DNA of 64,000 nucleotides from Unio delphinus (Eukaryota; Mollusca; Bivalvia; Unionida; Unionidae): NCBI GenBank assembly GCA_029339505.1, contig JAQISU010000057.1, positions 5,104,001 to 5,168,000 of the forward strand, read 5' to 3'. Shown piece by piece: positions 24,060 to 36,552 of this stretch (position 1 is its first letter; each line of letters starts with the position of its first letter). The notes under the pieces were generated by a model. It saw only the letters and a program-made list of their open reading frames with translations, ran no database searches and was not told where the DNA came from. The position numbers and the translations under genes were made by a program.

Positions 24060-24430
24060 TAAAACAGACACAAATGTATAAAATACAGACATACATGTAC
24101 AGATACATGTATAAAATGCCGCATATGAATTTTATTGAAACATCGGCCTCAGTCAACCAAGGAGAGATGGTCGGACGGGGATCCCAAAACATCAAGTTTA
24201 GCCGTTTCAAAGAGATTACCGTCATCAATGACCACACATAACGCAAAGTATTGGGAAGAAGAATAAGCGAAAGGTGAGACTGGGCAAAATTGTACATACT
24301 CACTGGTGACCAGATAACCTTTAGGAGGGTCAACATTTGGAGGGTTGGAGTAGGGGCAGCAAACCTGGCGAAGAAAACTGGAGGATTTTAAAAGACCTGA
24401 ACAGATGCTTGTATTAAATGACATCACAAT
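24060..24430 (-). other. Coding-like minus-strand stretch of unknown nature
   Basis: An open frame of 92 codons at 24427-24149 includes SNPPNVDPPKGYLVTSEYV and LCVVIDDGNLFETAKLDVLG. It looks more protein-like than its flanks but has no ATG-supported start or clear splice sites, and I know no match. It may be a repeat-derived sequence. Confidence 0.2.
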
Positions 24431-24547
24431 ACAATGTGTTGAAAGATGGAAGTTTATTAAATGAGTTCATTTAAAATATCTTCTACAGCTCTAAATACAC
24501 GACACATTCAATTACTTTACATAAATATGCATAAATAGGAAAACAAA

Positions 24548-24640
24548 TGTTCTTCATATATTCTCATATAATGAAGTTAACATTCATATAACCTCACGTA
24601 ATGAAAGCAAGATTCATACAATCTCGTGCAACAAAGTTAC
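24548..24640. repeat. Short minisatellite, ~38-bp unit
   Basis: About 2.5 copies of a unit containing ATTCATA.AATCTC.CGTAATGAA-type sequence, next to a long TA repeat. Confidence 0.55.
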
Positions 24641-24642
24641 TC

Positions 24643-24747
<105 letters not shown>

Positions 24748-25355
24748 CAACATGAACCCCAGTACATATAAACAAACAATTTAATCAATTGCATAATACA
24801 AGTATGCGAAGTCATTACATCAGGAATATACTCTGCGTTTAGAAAACAACCCTTTCTCGAATTAGAAGGGAAAGCACAAATGGATTCAAATAAAATAGCT
24901 GATATGTTTACTGATAGATTTAGTTCATCATAGGATCGAGTGAACAATCGAAGTCAACGTCTTGTACGATTGCATAACCTGTTTGTTCGGTTCGCATTAC
25001 TTTCACTGTAGCTGTTCAGACCCCTGGATCTCAGGATGCTATGTTCAACAGTCCGTCTCAGGATAATTTCAGAATACGTCTCAAAACTGATACGTAGAAG
25101 GATATCATCACAGGGTTATACGTCTCAAGATTGCACGTCTCAGGAGCTATTATCTCCCTTTTAAATAAATATACATAGAGACATCCTAAATTTCCTGTTA
25201 TTTATGATACCGGGGATTTTGCATTATACCCTGCTCGTTATCACATCTTTCTATCGGTGCTAAACATATGTTAAGGCTATCAATGGACTCCTTATGTCCT
25301 ATAATGACCCTAGTTAGTCTAATGGCTAATTCGTCACGCAATAACATCACATATT

Positions 25356-25356
<1 letters not shown>

Positions 25357-25416
<60 letters not shown>

Positions 25417-25429
25417 GCACGCACACGCA

Positions 25430-25509
<80 letters not shown>
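25357..25509. repeat. Compound (CA)n-(CGCA)n-(CA)n microsatellite
   Basis: CA repeats on both sides of a CGCA-type centre at about 25410-25449, 153 bp in all; alternating purine-pyrimidine throughout. Confidence 0.95.
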
Positions 25510-25510
<1 letters not shown>

Positions 25511-26030
25511 GGCCTTGCGGTTCTGAGCCAGCCTCAAGTTACACAGCGAATAAATGAGATACATTAAGTCAGTTACTACGTCGTTTCAATGTAATGCATT
25601 CAATTCGTAGAACCTAATTTTTAGGCAAACACGACAACAAATTAAGAGAATTCGTCACACTTATCTAAAGATTAATGTACGACTTTCTATGCATAAACTC
25701 AACATTGTTATACTTCATAATGCAAATTATTATACGAATGTATGAGAAATCAAATGATGCAAATGCAAATAAATTCAAACAGCATTATATATGGCATCAT
25801 AAATTGCATGGAATTGTGACACTACCTTTGCTCTCAACATCCCTCCAAATTAGTTCGTCGGATTACTTCGATAACAGTCCCCTTTCGACAACATTTTTTA
25901 CGAGGGAATTTGTTAAAAATCCCTCAGAGCCTACTCTGGTTCTTCTTGCAGAAAAGCTTAGACTGATTAAAATTTTCGATGAGGCGAACCTGGATATTTT
26001 GTGTGGGAAACATGCCCCTTAATTAGATGG

Positions 26031-26276
26031 TTTGTTTATGGTTTAATGCCATTTTTCGGCACAATATAGTCTATACATGGCGGCCTGTATTAATGGTGGA
26101 GGCAGAACCCGGAAAACCCCGGAAAAAATCACCAGCCCACGAGAAGCTACTGGCAAGCTTTGTCACATACCCACATTGGCCGAATCCGAAACTCGAACCC
26201 ACGCATACAGAGGTGAGATGGCAGTGATCCGTAACGGATAGCGCTTTAGACCACTCGGCCACTCGTGGCTCCCCCC
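26031..26276 (-). mobile_element. tRNA-derived SINE, family 2
   Basis: Read on the minus strand from 26276, it begins GGAGCCACGAGTGGCCGAGT, GGTCTAAAGCGCT (tRNA-Leu/Ser-like 5' half with A box TGGCCGAGTGG). A B box GGGTTCGAGTT follows at the expected distance (about 26196-26186). The body continues to a tail near 26031. A true tRNA is excluded because the 3' half does not fold back to an acceptor stem and the homology continues for about 170 bp more. A second copy is at 35480-35672. Confidence 0.8.
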
Positions 26277-26279
26277 CTG

Positions 26280-28870
26280 AATTAGCGTAACCAATTAGTC
26301 AAAGCCTCCTGCTGTCTTTTCTCACAGACGCCTAAACCGGGGTCAGCTTGACCTGGTACTTTGATAGCTACATAGTTTCTGCGATTTTTCAATTGAGACA
26401 TTTTTACCATGCACATAAAGTTTACCATGTCCCTAATAGTCTTTCTGACTGCTATCTAAACAAATGTTTAATTAAGAATAACATTCTCCCCTTGAAAGGA
26501 CATTCTGAACATGGCAGTATGGAGATTGATAAGCGTCTGTTCTCCATAAATCTAAATTATGGTTCTCTGGTTTCAACTAATGTATTCTTGTTGGATCGCC
26601 AGACATTTTCCTCGTCACAACCTACATCGTAAGAGTGACAAGGCCGTTGAAAGGAGACCAGACTGATGTTTTTCTTACTCTCCTTTGATCAAAGAATTGT
26701 TCTATCAATAAATTGGTAAAAAGAGCTTTATGACCAATAAACTGACCATAACTAAAGTGGTTAAATTTACACATTAACAACTCTTTTTCTGAAAATCGGT
26801 GGATAGGTTTCTTATCATAATCCAACACAACCCCCACAAAACACCCGAATACCCTGTTGACTATTGAAACAATGGGTGTTTGTTTGTAAACATAAATGTT
26901 GTTTTGTAAGATCTAGTTCTGTAAAAATATGTGTAATTCTTTAAATACAGAAGTCTATATCAAATATTGATGTTCGTATACTAGGTTTGGTGCTTGTTTG
27001 TAACGACAAGGGTTTGTCCGCCTCTGCGTGATGTATGTCTTAAGCTTCTTGAACTGAAAGTATGCGTGTTTGTCTGTTGCACTTTGCACTGTGTGTTTTT
27101 TTTCCTAGGTCTTTAACGTTCGACCAGTATAGGCCTTTTCCCTTCAGCACATCCACTTTTTTGGGGACACTATATGTGCTTGATTCTGTAGAGTGTCAAA
27201 TTCTGAATAAGTACTGAACCTTAAAATTGATTGCATTGAGCATTAATATTGTATCACAATTAAGCCAGAAATAAAATCTTTGTAAAGGGTCAATTCACAT
27301 TTCTTCTTTCTTTCTCTGTCGCCTCCCCACCCCCCGCCCATGTCAATGTTAAACTTCAAATGCCAGCATCATCCACGACTCATTAGTTTTCAGGTTTCCT
27401 GTGAATGTCATAATTTGAGCTACCAACAATAACCGCTTGATAGGAACACGTGTGAAATAATCATTTTCAAAGGGAGCTGTTATGCAATGTAATTCAGAGA
27501 TTTTAGGGCCCATAATGTAACGAAAGAAATGATTATTTTGGGAAAATGTTCAGGAACCGCTGCTTACGATTGGTCAGATTAAATTAAGGTGTATACCCTG
27601 GAAGTAATATAACTTTAAAGTAACAACCTCGGTTGAAATTCTTTAGTCCGAAATTTCCTGAGAGAGGAGACACTTGGCTCCAAGGAAGCCTAAAGAGAAT
27701 AATCATTTCACTAGTTAAACAAGAAAAGGGACCAGGTGACTGTCTTGTATGAAAAGACAGGTTTTAGTGATAGGACGCACGATTTCTGAAAGACAACATC
27801 ATTAATGTACGCAATTTTAATTGTTCACGTAATTTTCTTTTTTTTTATTGTTTGTGTTTAATATGACTAGGATCCATATTTTCTCTCATTTTTTAAAATT
27901 ATTTCATGGAAATCTTTTGATGCTAAATTGTTATGTGTTAAATGTTGTTTTTTGTCTTGTCTAATGGGTCTCATATTGCATTATGTCTTCCTAATATTCT
28001 TGCTCATTTCTCTGTTGATTTTCTATCTATCTACTCACACCCGGTCATAAGATCGAGGGATGTCATTCCCAATATAGCGCCAGCCAAATCCCCGAACGAC
28101 CCTTCTAAATAAGAGGGTGACCTTACAGATTCACAAAAAGCTATATTTGGCATCGTTAGGTCAATATGCACACCATAAGGAAAACTGTACAACTTTACTG
28201 ATTTTTCTTTTAATTAGACGTTTCCTATGTGCAGCTATTTGATCATAATGTCACTTTTCCAAATTTCTTTTATACAAAAAATGTCTTCCACCGGCTTGTT
28301 ACCAGACGGTTTAAAGAAATGAAGTAGAGGTTTTAATTAAATAAATTTCTAAACAAACAGCCACTGAGTGGAAATAGTGTATCAGTTTTTCATTTTAACA
28401 TTGCTTAGAAACATATTATGACTCTAAGCTGGTTTCACACTTGTGTACACTTTAATTTTTGTTCAAAGCATACATGCAAAATTTGATACATTTACTTGTC
28501 ACCTCATGTGTCGCCGTAGGCAAGGTGAGTTTTATAAAGTTGTGACCACTGTCCATAACTTTATCAATTAGAGGCACAAGGCCAGGGGCAATGGACAGAT
28601 GCAAAACTACTTTATCAGCTTCCTGCTGGATGGGGTTTCTTTTGTTCATGTCTATCACAGGTAAGTTATATTTAAGAGAAATTAACAAAAGTGTAAGCAA
28701 AACAGTACACTGGACTGTCCGTGTCTTAATACTAACAATGTTACATGAGAAATATGCGTAAAGCTGAATATGTGCAGAGAACATTACCTGGAAACATTCA
28801 CCTGGATTTTGTTTTTGAATTGTTATACAACTGATGTAAAATGTTGGTGTTTAACTGATTAGCAAAAACG
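26280..28870. other. Gene-less stretch
   Basis: No exon I can support. At 28784-28452 a minus-strand frame of 110 codons (with LSIAPGLVPLIDKVMDSGHN) has coding-like composition but no clear start or family. Confidence 0.35.
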
Positions 28871-28877
28871 CCCTAAA

Positions 28878-29020
28878 TAGGTTCCGTTATACCATTAATT
28901 ATGCACACATATGCACCAAGAGGCTCAGTTATATCAATAACTATGCACATACTTGCACCGATAGGTTCAGTTTTATCACTAACTATGCCCATACTTGCAT
29001 CGATAGTTCAGTTATAGCAA
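28878..29020. repeat. Minisatellite, ~47-bp unit, three copies
   Basis: Units share TAGGTTC.GTTAT..CA.TAA.TATGC followed by ACATACTTGCACC. Confidence 0.7.
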
Positions 29021-29054
29021 CAACAAGCAAGCTCATTCAGCAAACTGATGTCAA

Positions 29055-29057
<3 letters not shown>

Positions 29058-29142
<85 letters not shown>
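29058..29142. repeat. (GA)n microsatellite
   Basis: About 42 uninterrupted GA units, a polypurine tract. Confidence 0.95.
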
Positions 29143-29145
<3 letters not shown>

Positions 29146-29534
29146 TTTAATGCGCATCAGGTTTGGTTAATATATGCTGATGATAAATGACCCGTTTCTT
29201 TCCGATTCGTGAAGGCCTAAAACACTCAACATCTTTTCAGTCTCTTTTGGAGACAATAAGTATACAAAAATGAAACATTGTTTTGGTCGATCTTACCTGG
29301 AATATAAATATTTTTGTTAAAAGTAAAAGAAATAACAAAGAACGGATAACTAAATTGTCATAATCAAAAGTGTAATGTATGGCTGGAGAGAGGATAAATC
29401 ATCAACTTGTAAGTTGAGATTAGTCGACATACATACACACGTATGTATATTAGTTAGAGATGTGTACCACGAAACATTTTGTACAGATATATGGCTGTTT
29501 CCGATGTTATGTATATTTAATTTGCATTGTTCGT

Positions 29535-30352
29535 CAGATTTTATTCATTGCATGTTATGGATAATTGTATTTTTGAGGTGACCTTGTCTGATACAAGGTT
29601 ATTTTCTACCTGACCAGAATCATTCATTTTTTAATTCTGTATGGGTTAACTATAAGGATTATTATCTTTGTTTGAGTCATGGGCATTGTATTTACCGTGT
29701 TCTTTATTATACATTTAGTAACAGACTTTCTAACAATAAATAAGATTTTATCTTGTAAACTTTATGAATCCTACAGAATAAAACTTTCCTTTCGGTAACA
29801 TTTTCTTTTAGAAATGGTTAATTGTGACCTGAGGTCCAGTAGAAAAGATAAATGTTTTTTCTTTTCGTGTTGTAAGATCTGAGCATAATCAATTATATTA
29901 AGATTGTGTCTAGTATATCATTTGCGCTGGAATTTATTTATCTAAATTATTTCATTTACGTTATTCTTGTCTGAAAATACATAATGCCCCAAATAACATT
30001 CCTGAAAATAGAGACGTGGATCGATAGTGAAATTCAAATAAAGATATATTTTTGGATTGTATTTTTGTGATTACAAAAAGACTGTTGGCGCATCACGACG
30101 ACACAGGTCATCACTGGCACAGCAGCACTTCCAACTTTGGATTTATTTTTGGAATATCGTTTAAGTTTATTCAGAACGTTAATTATTATGAATTGTGTTC
30201 GAAATTCTAGGATTATTTAGCATTTAATTTGTAATATCGTAAGTACTTTTTTGATTTGTTTTCCCTTTGTGTACTTGAGAAATAAATCATTTGCTGAATT
30301 TTGCACGACTTGTTGGTTCTATTACTCAGATTAAGACCATACAGTCATAATA
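29535..30352 (+). repeat. Dispersed ~0.85-kb repeat, copy A
   Basis: Aligns by eye to 56523-57410 over its whole length. Shared landmarks in order: ATGAATAATTGTATTTT (here GATAATTG), TTATTTTCTACCTGA, TAACTATAAGGATTATTATCTTTG, GTGTTTACC.TGTT, ACAATAAATAAGATT, TTAATTGTGACCTGAG, CACAGGTCATCACTGGCAC / CAGCAGCACTTC, GTTTATTCAGA and ACCATACAGTCATAATA. No protein coding. Strand is arbitrary. It could be a solo LTR or a short non-autonomous element. Confidence 0.65.
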
Positions 30353-30359
30353 CAGCATA

Positions 30360-31225
30360 TTGATATTTGTACCATTGTATACTGCGACTATGTTAGTGAT
30401 CAACAATTTCTTTTCTGGATCTGGGGCTCGGAACATTGTTTCATTTCCACCTCTCACATAACTTACAGGTATCTTGCTATGATATATAGCAACATAACAC
30501 TATGATATATCCATTACATTATTTACACATTTATTTTAGAAAGGAAATATTATGAAGTTAAAGTAAAGAAAATACCCCAGCTTGACAGAAAATCACAGCA
30601 ACTCCCTTTCTCTAAAATGACATGGTCTGTGGTTTAAACCTGACGGATTTGCTAGGTTAAGTTAATTGCTGTTAATGTTGTCTTAAAACTGTCACTAATG
30701 TGATACATACTGTTAAATCTCTTAATAATAGAAGCTTGTTGATAATTTCCTAGTTACGCTGTTAATGTATAATGTAACATAAAGGGAAAATCTGAGTTGG
30801 ATGTTTATTAATTGCTGATTCTGCAAAACATCTGGCACAGGATTAACTCAACGCTTACGTCACTTGAATCAAGAATCGAAGCATACAAGAAATGACAAAT
30901 CTTTTGAGGGTCAAATTTATGTAAACACATCATTCAACAAATGATCAGATTGATAATAACACAAGAACATATTAAATAAGAATTAGGAATGAATCCAAAT
31001 TACGAATTAATTAGTTGCCCAGTTCTCTCATTATTGCATCTACACGAGTCTGTTGTGACTATGTCGCAAATATAACACCACATGACAATCCTTGCTATGC
31101 TATTTACGTGGCAAAAGTGAAACTTAAAAATAAATACATTCATGCACCAAAAGTTACACAAAATGTAAATAGATATACTTCGCTTATCAAACAAAGTAAG
31201 GCTTTTCATAGGTGAAAAATCAGTT
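30360..31225. other. Gene-less stretch upstream of the first secreted-peptide gene
   Basis: AT-rich. No exon or known repeat is supported. The promoter of the gene at 31307 should lie at its right end, but no convincing TATA box was found. Confidence 0.35.
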
Positions 31226-31306
31226 ATGAATGCAAAAAAAACCCACGACGCTTGGTTAAAGCTTCTTGAGTTAATTCGAGCAATAAGCTTAGTGATTTAC
31301 TGTTAC

Positions 31307-31376
31307 ATGGATTTATCTGGAAATATGCAGCGCATATTGTCACCGATGGCAATGCTTTTGGTTATATCTTTTGCAG
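31307..31376 (+). CDS. Secreted four-cysteine peptide gene A, exon 1 (signal peptide)
   Basis: Exon encodes 23 codons plus one base, MDLSGNMQR then a hydrophobic run (PMAMLLVISFA), ending at a strong donor GCAG|GTAAGC. The start is chosen because the paralogue at 38614 begins at the equivalent ATG, with the same length (70 nt) and phase. An in-frame ATG at 31226 would add 27 residues not shared with the paralogue. 13 of 23 residues match gene B. The hydrophobic core makes this a signal peptide continuing into exon 2. Confidence 0.7.
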
Positions 31377-32450
31377 GTAAGCTATACATTCATATTTGTT
31401 ATAAACATAAACTGGATGAATTTCAGTGTACAGATTACATTATTATAACAATACCAATTGAATCATCAAACACGAAAACCTAGTGCGAATTTTTACAAGT
31501 CCTTTCTTGTCTTCTTTTACTCTATATATTCTTGCATGCTATCATCCTGAATAATCTATTGCAATAGACACAAAATTCTCCAGAAAGCTACGACAAATAA
31601 CTGACAACTTCTTAGGGCTGACGCCAGCAGATTTCTTTTGGTTCGGCTATTCCCTATATTATGGGAGTGGGAGGCAAATTTTGTCCCCTGAACAATATAT
31701 TACATACCATATTCGCCTCCATGTTTGTTTGCAGATGATATTAGAGCGCTTTCTTTTCTACATATTTGAATGCATACAAAATTTGGTACGTTAGTTATCG
31801 TAGCACCAACAAGTTTTTTTTAAACATATATTTTCCTTTACAGATCAGTTACAATTATCTGACAACAACACGTGCTTTGCAGTACAATTATGTAATCTTT
31901 AAAAGGCGTCCCGTGATAAACCAATTTAATTGCATCGAATACTATTAGACACTTCACTGAAAAGGCAATCGTAACCTAATAATACATTAAGTTTAGAAAG
32001 ATCTTTACGTTTACGGTTTCAGATACGAAACGGTTATTTATTATAGGATTTTGGGAATATTTTTCCGAGAGTAAGAGGTACAGGACAGTACAGTGTATCC
32101 CATTAAAAAAAGGCAGTATTTAATGATAGTTTACGTACCAGATATAAATATTATTTTACGTATGACGAACAGTTTTGTATCTTTTTATCCCGATGATTAT
32201 CTACGTTCTCAATATACGATACAATCAAAAGTCAATTAAGCAGGTTTCCCATTTAAAAAATTTAAAATTCTTTTGATGCTTCTAACGAGTGACATTTTAT
32301 CTGAAGAAAAATGTTTTATTGAAATCATTTAAACGGTTATCAGAAAAAGCAAACACGAAGTCATATGATCATATCTTGAAAATTATACCAAACACACTTA
32401 TTGTTTCCAGCCTAAAATACATGTTCATATCTTTATACTGTATTGTACAG
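31377..32450 (+). other. Intron of secreted-peptide gene A
   Basis: GTAAGC...TTGTACAG, phase 1, 1074 bp. Parts of it, such as TTCTTTTGGTTC near 31635, are also present in the intron of gene B, showing that the duplication included the intron. Confidence 0.7.
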
Positions 32451-32686
32451 GACTCTGGCCTAAGATGATTGTCATTCCAGCAGTTTCGGCAAAAAATGTT
32501 GCTCTGCAAACGACACCGACATTTGTAAATTCTGAGCCGCTAACAACGATGGGCAGCCACGACATCATAATTGACCATAGTTCTAATTCGATTCCTTCAT
32601 ACCTTCGTCCAAGTGTGAGCGATATATTGTGCGCCTATTGCCAAACGAAGAAGACTCGGAGTGAATGTGAATTCTTGTGCCTATAA
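32451..32686 (+). CDS. Secreted four-cysteine peptide gene A, exon 2
   Basis: Acceptor TATTGTACAG; two bases complete Gly from exon 1, then LWPKMIVIPAVSA, which finishes the signal region (possible cleavage after Ala37). The mature part is Thr/Ser-rich, has no Cys for about 45 residues, then ends ILCAYCQTKKTRSECEFLCL and a stop: C-x2-C-x8-C-x3-C, at residues 84, 87, 96 and 100 of 101. The paralogue keeps this spacing exactly. A likely polyadenylation signal AATAAA is at 32798-32803. The product is a small secreted, probably disulphide-bonded peptide. Whether it is a hormone, defence peptide or other factor is unknown; I do not recognise the family. No amidation or regular dibasic processing site frames a conserved peptide. 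Confidence 0.7.
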
Positions 32687-32689
32687 CAC

Positions 32690-34585
32690 AGTAACTTTAT
32701 TTTTTTCTGAGAGCAAGGTTTTCACATATATGAAAAGTCATTTACTAACATCCATCTGATAGATGAATATGAGACTGCTATCTATGAAGTTAACAACAAT
32801 AAAACGCGGTCTTATCTTACAAGGCTATTGAAGAATTATGTTTTGAAAAGAAAATTCTCGGCTTGATTCTAGTATAATATATATTTCATTCATTTATTTG
32901 AAACAGAGAAAATTAACTGCTATGCTCTTGCATACAAGACAGTTTTTATATACATTTGATCAATGAATAGGTTTTTTTAAAAAAAATACAATGTGATGTT
33001 TGCATTAATGAGCTGTATCGGTTTTAGAGTGTGTATTAATGTCAAGGTATTTGTGTAGATGTGAAAGTGTGTATTTGTGATGAAAACAAAACATTGACTG
33101 ATCTACACCTGAGAATGATTCAGAGACATACTTGTTTATAAATCAATACTATTATGTTTTTATATTGATTTATTATTCAATGCATATCTTTTTTTTATCT
33201 TGAAGTTAGTTTTGTAGAGATATGTACATTTGTACATACTGTCAGGAGAACCTTTACGTCAGTCATGATGTAAACAACGTACACACAGTAGAGCTTTGTT
33301 TATCGGAGCCGCGTCATAGTTTTTACGAACTATTTGTCCTCTCCAGGTACAAATTTTCTTAATTATTTTGGGCCTAATTAGTCTCAAAATCTGACTTCGA
33401 GTGAGTTTCTCTTACATGTCTCCAGGTCAGGATAATAGTATATGTCACATGCTGACGAAATGATTAACGTGTTGACAATGCTGAAGTATGAAATACTGAA
33501 CTGTGATTTTAGGTATAATAAAATAATCCGCAATTACGCCAGGAAAAAGCAAATAAACATTCGCATTAGTCATTTTTGTTTGGTTATATATGAGATAAAA
33601 AAATAAATTTTATTCGTGGTTTTTGTTTTTTTTGTTTCCACAGAAACAGCCCAATTTCTCAAAATGTAAATGAACTGAATATAACCTAAGAATAGTGTAT
33701 GTAACAGTAGACACACTATTGCCATTTTTGTTTCCTAGTTTGACGAAAAGTAGACACACTATTGCCATTTTTGTTTCCTAGTTTGACGAAAAGTAGACAC
33801 ACTATTGCAATTTTTGTTTGACGAAACATATGCTCAAAAGTGAGAAACCTATAGTTATCAAACGATTTGAAAATTTTGCTATCAATAGCTGACCAAGTGT
33901 GTTCCAGACAGATTAAAGATTACTTAATTTATTGCTGATTTGTTATAATGTAAACAATACATAGTAGTGTTAGGCAAGTAACATTATAAATTTAAGCGAT
34001 TTAGAAGCGTGCCATATTTAACATAACAAAAACTAAATTTGTATTAGATCTTTTGGGTTTGACCCTTTTTGACCTCGGACTAATCTGATACATTTAATAG
34101 CAGTAGTTACTGAATTTACTATAAATGTTCTTGGTAAAAATAAAAACCAATTAATAGCCCATTATGTGTTGCTGACGCATTTATTGCAGTAACCGCACCA
34201 TCTGTCTAATTCTGCCAGATGTTGAATAAGCATCATCTACCTTTGAAAAAAAGCGATATCGACGAACAGCATAGATGAAAAGAGCCGTAAACTGTTCTCG
34301 TGTGGCATACCTGACTAGGTCGGTCTTTGTTGTACTCTACTGTAGGTAAGCGCCTGTCTCAAGGTCTGCTGGGTAGGTAGGTGTCAATACTAAATGGTAG
34401 ACGCTTGCTGAGCCGCCATCAAAGACGCTAAGACCAAGTATCTTCATAGTGGGTAGGCAAAATTATATTAGTTCTTAATTTTAAGTGTAATAATGTGCTC
34501 CATGATAATAAGTGGCTTTTGCTTTCATCTAACATACACATCGAGAGCTCATACATGCCACGATCACATAATCTCCACCATTATA
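32690..34585. other. Gene-less stretch
   Basis: Holds the gene A 3' UTR, the 43-bp minisatellite at 33708-33830, and otherwise AT-rich DNA. At about 34310-34345 a possible donor (CTGTAG|GTAAGCG) follows GC-richer sequence but no open exon is supported. Confidence 0.35.
33708..33830. repeat. Minisatellite, 43-bp unit, three copies
   Basis: Near-identical copies of AGTAGACACACTATTGCCA plus TTTTTGTTTCCTAGTTTGACGAAA; the third copy is shortened. Confidence 0.85.
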
Positions 34586-34587
34586 GG

Positions 34588-34876
34588 TAACCGCTCCAGT
34601 GACCTAGAGGAAGCGGGAGGTCGTGGGTTCAACCACCGGCCGAATCATAGCAAAGACTTACAAAAATGGTACTTACGGCTGCTTCGCTTGGCGCTCAGCA
34701 TTAAGAGGTTAGTGTTAGGACTGGTCGGCCTGGTGTCAGGATAATGTGACCGGGTGGGACATAATGCTACATGTCTGTGGCATGATGCCCCAGTGCTAGA
34801 CTTCACTATAAACTGCCTCACTGCAGACATCGTAGCGATGACTGAAAAATTGTTAAAGCTACGTTCAAAATCCTAA

Positions 34877-34925
<49 letters not shown>
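34588..34925 (+). mobile_element. tRNA-derived SINE, family 1, with CA-repeat tail
   Basis: The only family-1 copy on the plus strand. The head has AACCGCTCC and B-box-like GGTTCAA but lacks the A-box half by a deletion. The conserved block GACTGGTCGGCCTGGTGTCA follows. It ends AAAATCCTAATCA and passes directly into (CA)n at 34877-34925. This shows that the CA repeat is the element's 3' tail. Confidence 0.8.
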
Positions 34926-34927
<2 letters not shown>

Positions 34928-35479
34928 ACTAAAGTTTTACACAGCAGACAGTACGAATATTTCCGCAGACTAATCATTCACTGGAATAAGTTCATGCACG
35001 GTACTATTTGTTCCATCAAGAATAGTGTTCATTATTTTTATCTAATGAAGCTAAACATAAAACTGCGAGTTGTTCATACATTTCAGAGGCATGGCAGTAA
35101 ATACCAGCCTTTTAAAAGTTCTCCACTTTGAATCCGGGAATGCTGCCAACATTGTCGAAGATAACCGCTTGCCGATGTGCTACTCAACTCGATTAATAGT
35201 GGTATTGTAGTCTGGTTTTATTCCGGCTAAGTAGACAAGCAGTGTTTAATTTTTTTAAAAAGATATTCCAGATTTAATATCTATCGGATATTGTATAACT
35301 TGGTAAAATGCCTCTCTGATATCAAAATTAAATCACATTTGAGAGACTATTCAGTCTGGTTGCAAAATCGGTCAAGACGTTCTCTTAAATATGAAAGATG
35401 TCTGCACAAAGTATAATAATGAAATTCATGTTGATTTCCATAGACAGATTCAGCGTGTGGGTGTTTTAATGATCATTCA

Positions 35480-35672
35480 GTTGTTGTTGTTGTTGTATGA
35501 TTTAACAACATTATTTAGCACAATAGAAGGATATACACGGCTGTCAGTATAACTGGTGTAGGGAGAACCCTGAAAAACAACGGGAAGAACTGCCGACGCA
35601 CTAGAAGCTACTCACAAAGACGTTTCTTCTTCTCACATGCGATTTTTACCACTCAGCCGCTCAAGGCCCCAT
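35480..35672 (-). mobile_element. tRNA-derived SINE, family 2, diverged copy
   Basis: Same order of landmarks as 26031-26276: AACA..ATT..GCACAAT, then GGTG..GGGAGAACCC.GAAAA, CGA.GAAGCTACT, and the head ending CCACTCAGCCGCTC. The B box is lost. It begins in a short GTT repeat (35481-35496). Confidence 0.65.
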
Positions 35673-35727
35673 TATCATTTACTATATTAGTATTACACAT
35701 ATTAATATTACACATTTCAAAGATAGT

Positions 35728-36110
35728 TAAATAGTGAGAAAACTAAGCGGATAGCATTTAACTAGATGGTTCAATAGTGAGAAAACTGAGCGAAGAGCAT
35801 TTAATTAGTTGGTTTAATAGTGAAAAAATTGACCGGATAGCATTTAACTACATGGTTTAATAGTGAGAAAACGGAGAGGATAGCATTTAACTAAATGATT
35901 CGATCATGAGAAACCTTAGTGGATAGCATTTAACTAGATGATTCGATAGTGAGAAAAATGAGTGGATAGCATAACTAGATAGTTCGATAGTGGGAAAACT
36001 GAGTGGCATGCATTTATCTAGTTGTTTCGATAGTGAGAAAACAGAGCGAATAACATTTAACTAAATGGTTCGATAATGAGAAAACTGAGTGGATACCATT
36101 TATTGAGAAA
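35728..36110. repeat. Minisatellite, 43-bp unit, nine copies
   Basis: Units read ATAGTGAGAAAACTGAG then CGGATAGCATTTAACTA and GATGGTTC, with a few substitutions and small deletions per copy. Confidence 0.9.
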
Positions 36111-36552
36111 ATTAACCATTGTGAAAGTCACCGATGATCGAATTTATATTACTTCCACTATTACTTCCACCATAGCAGATGATATGTTTGGTGGGTTAAA
36201 GATTCAAAGACACAGTCTTTAGAAAATCGAATTTCATAGACAAAACCTAAACATGCACTTGAGTGGTCTGGTACCATCACACAACCAATACAGGAGCTTA
36301 AAGAAATATAAATGCATTATTTATATTGCCCGAATCCATGTATTAAAAATCAGTTAATTATTGCAGTTTGAAATGAAATGGATCAATTGTATGGTCACAA
36401 TGGGAGAATATCTATACAGAGATAATGGTTGCTCGTACAACACACCATTGATATAATATTTATTCAAGTATTCAAGTTTATAAACTACCGGATTACCTAT
36501 TATTAATGTCCTGAATTTGAATAAGAATTAATGAAGTTAAAAAGGAAGCCTG

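Noticed and set aside
25675..26022. 115-codon plus-strand frame
   Set aside because: No domain, splice signals or coding texture; length is within chance for AT-rich DNA of this size.
26186..26276. Possible tRNA-Leu/Ser gene on the minus strand
   Set aside because: No 3' acceptor strand or proper variable arm, and the sequence recurs with a common body; SINE.
28452..28784. 110-codon minus-strand frame, with a perfect GTAAGT on the opposite strand
   Set aside because: The two signals conflict in strand and neither gives a supported exon; left unannotated.
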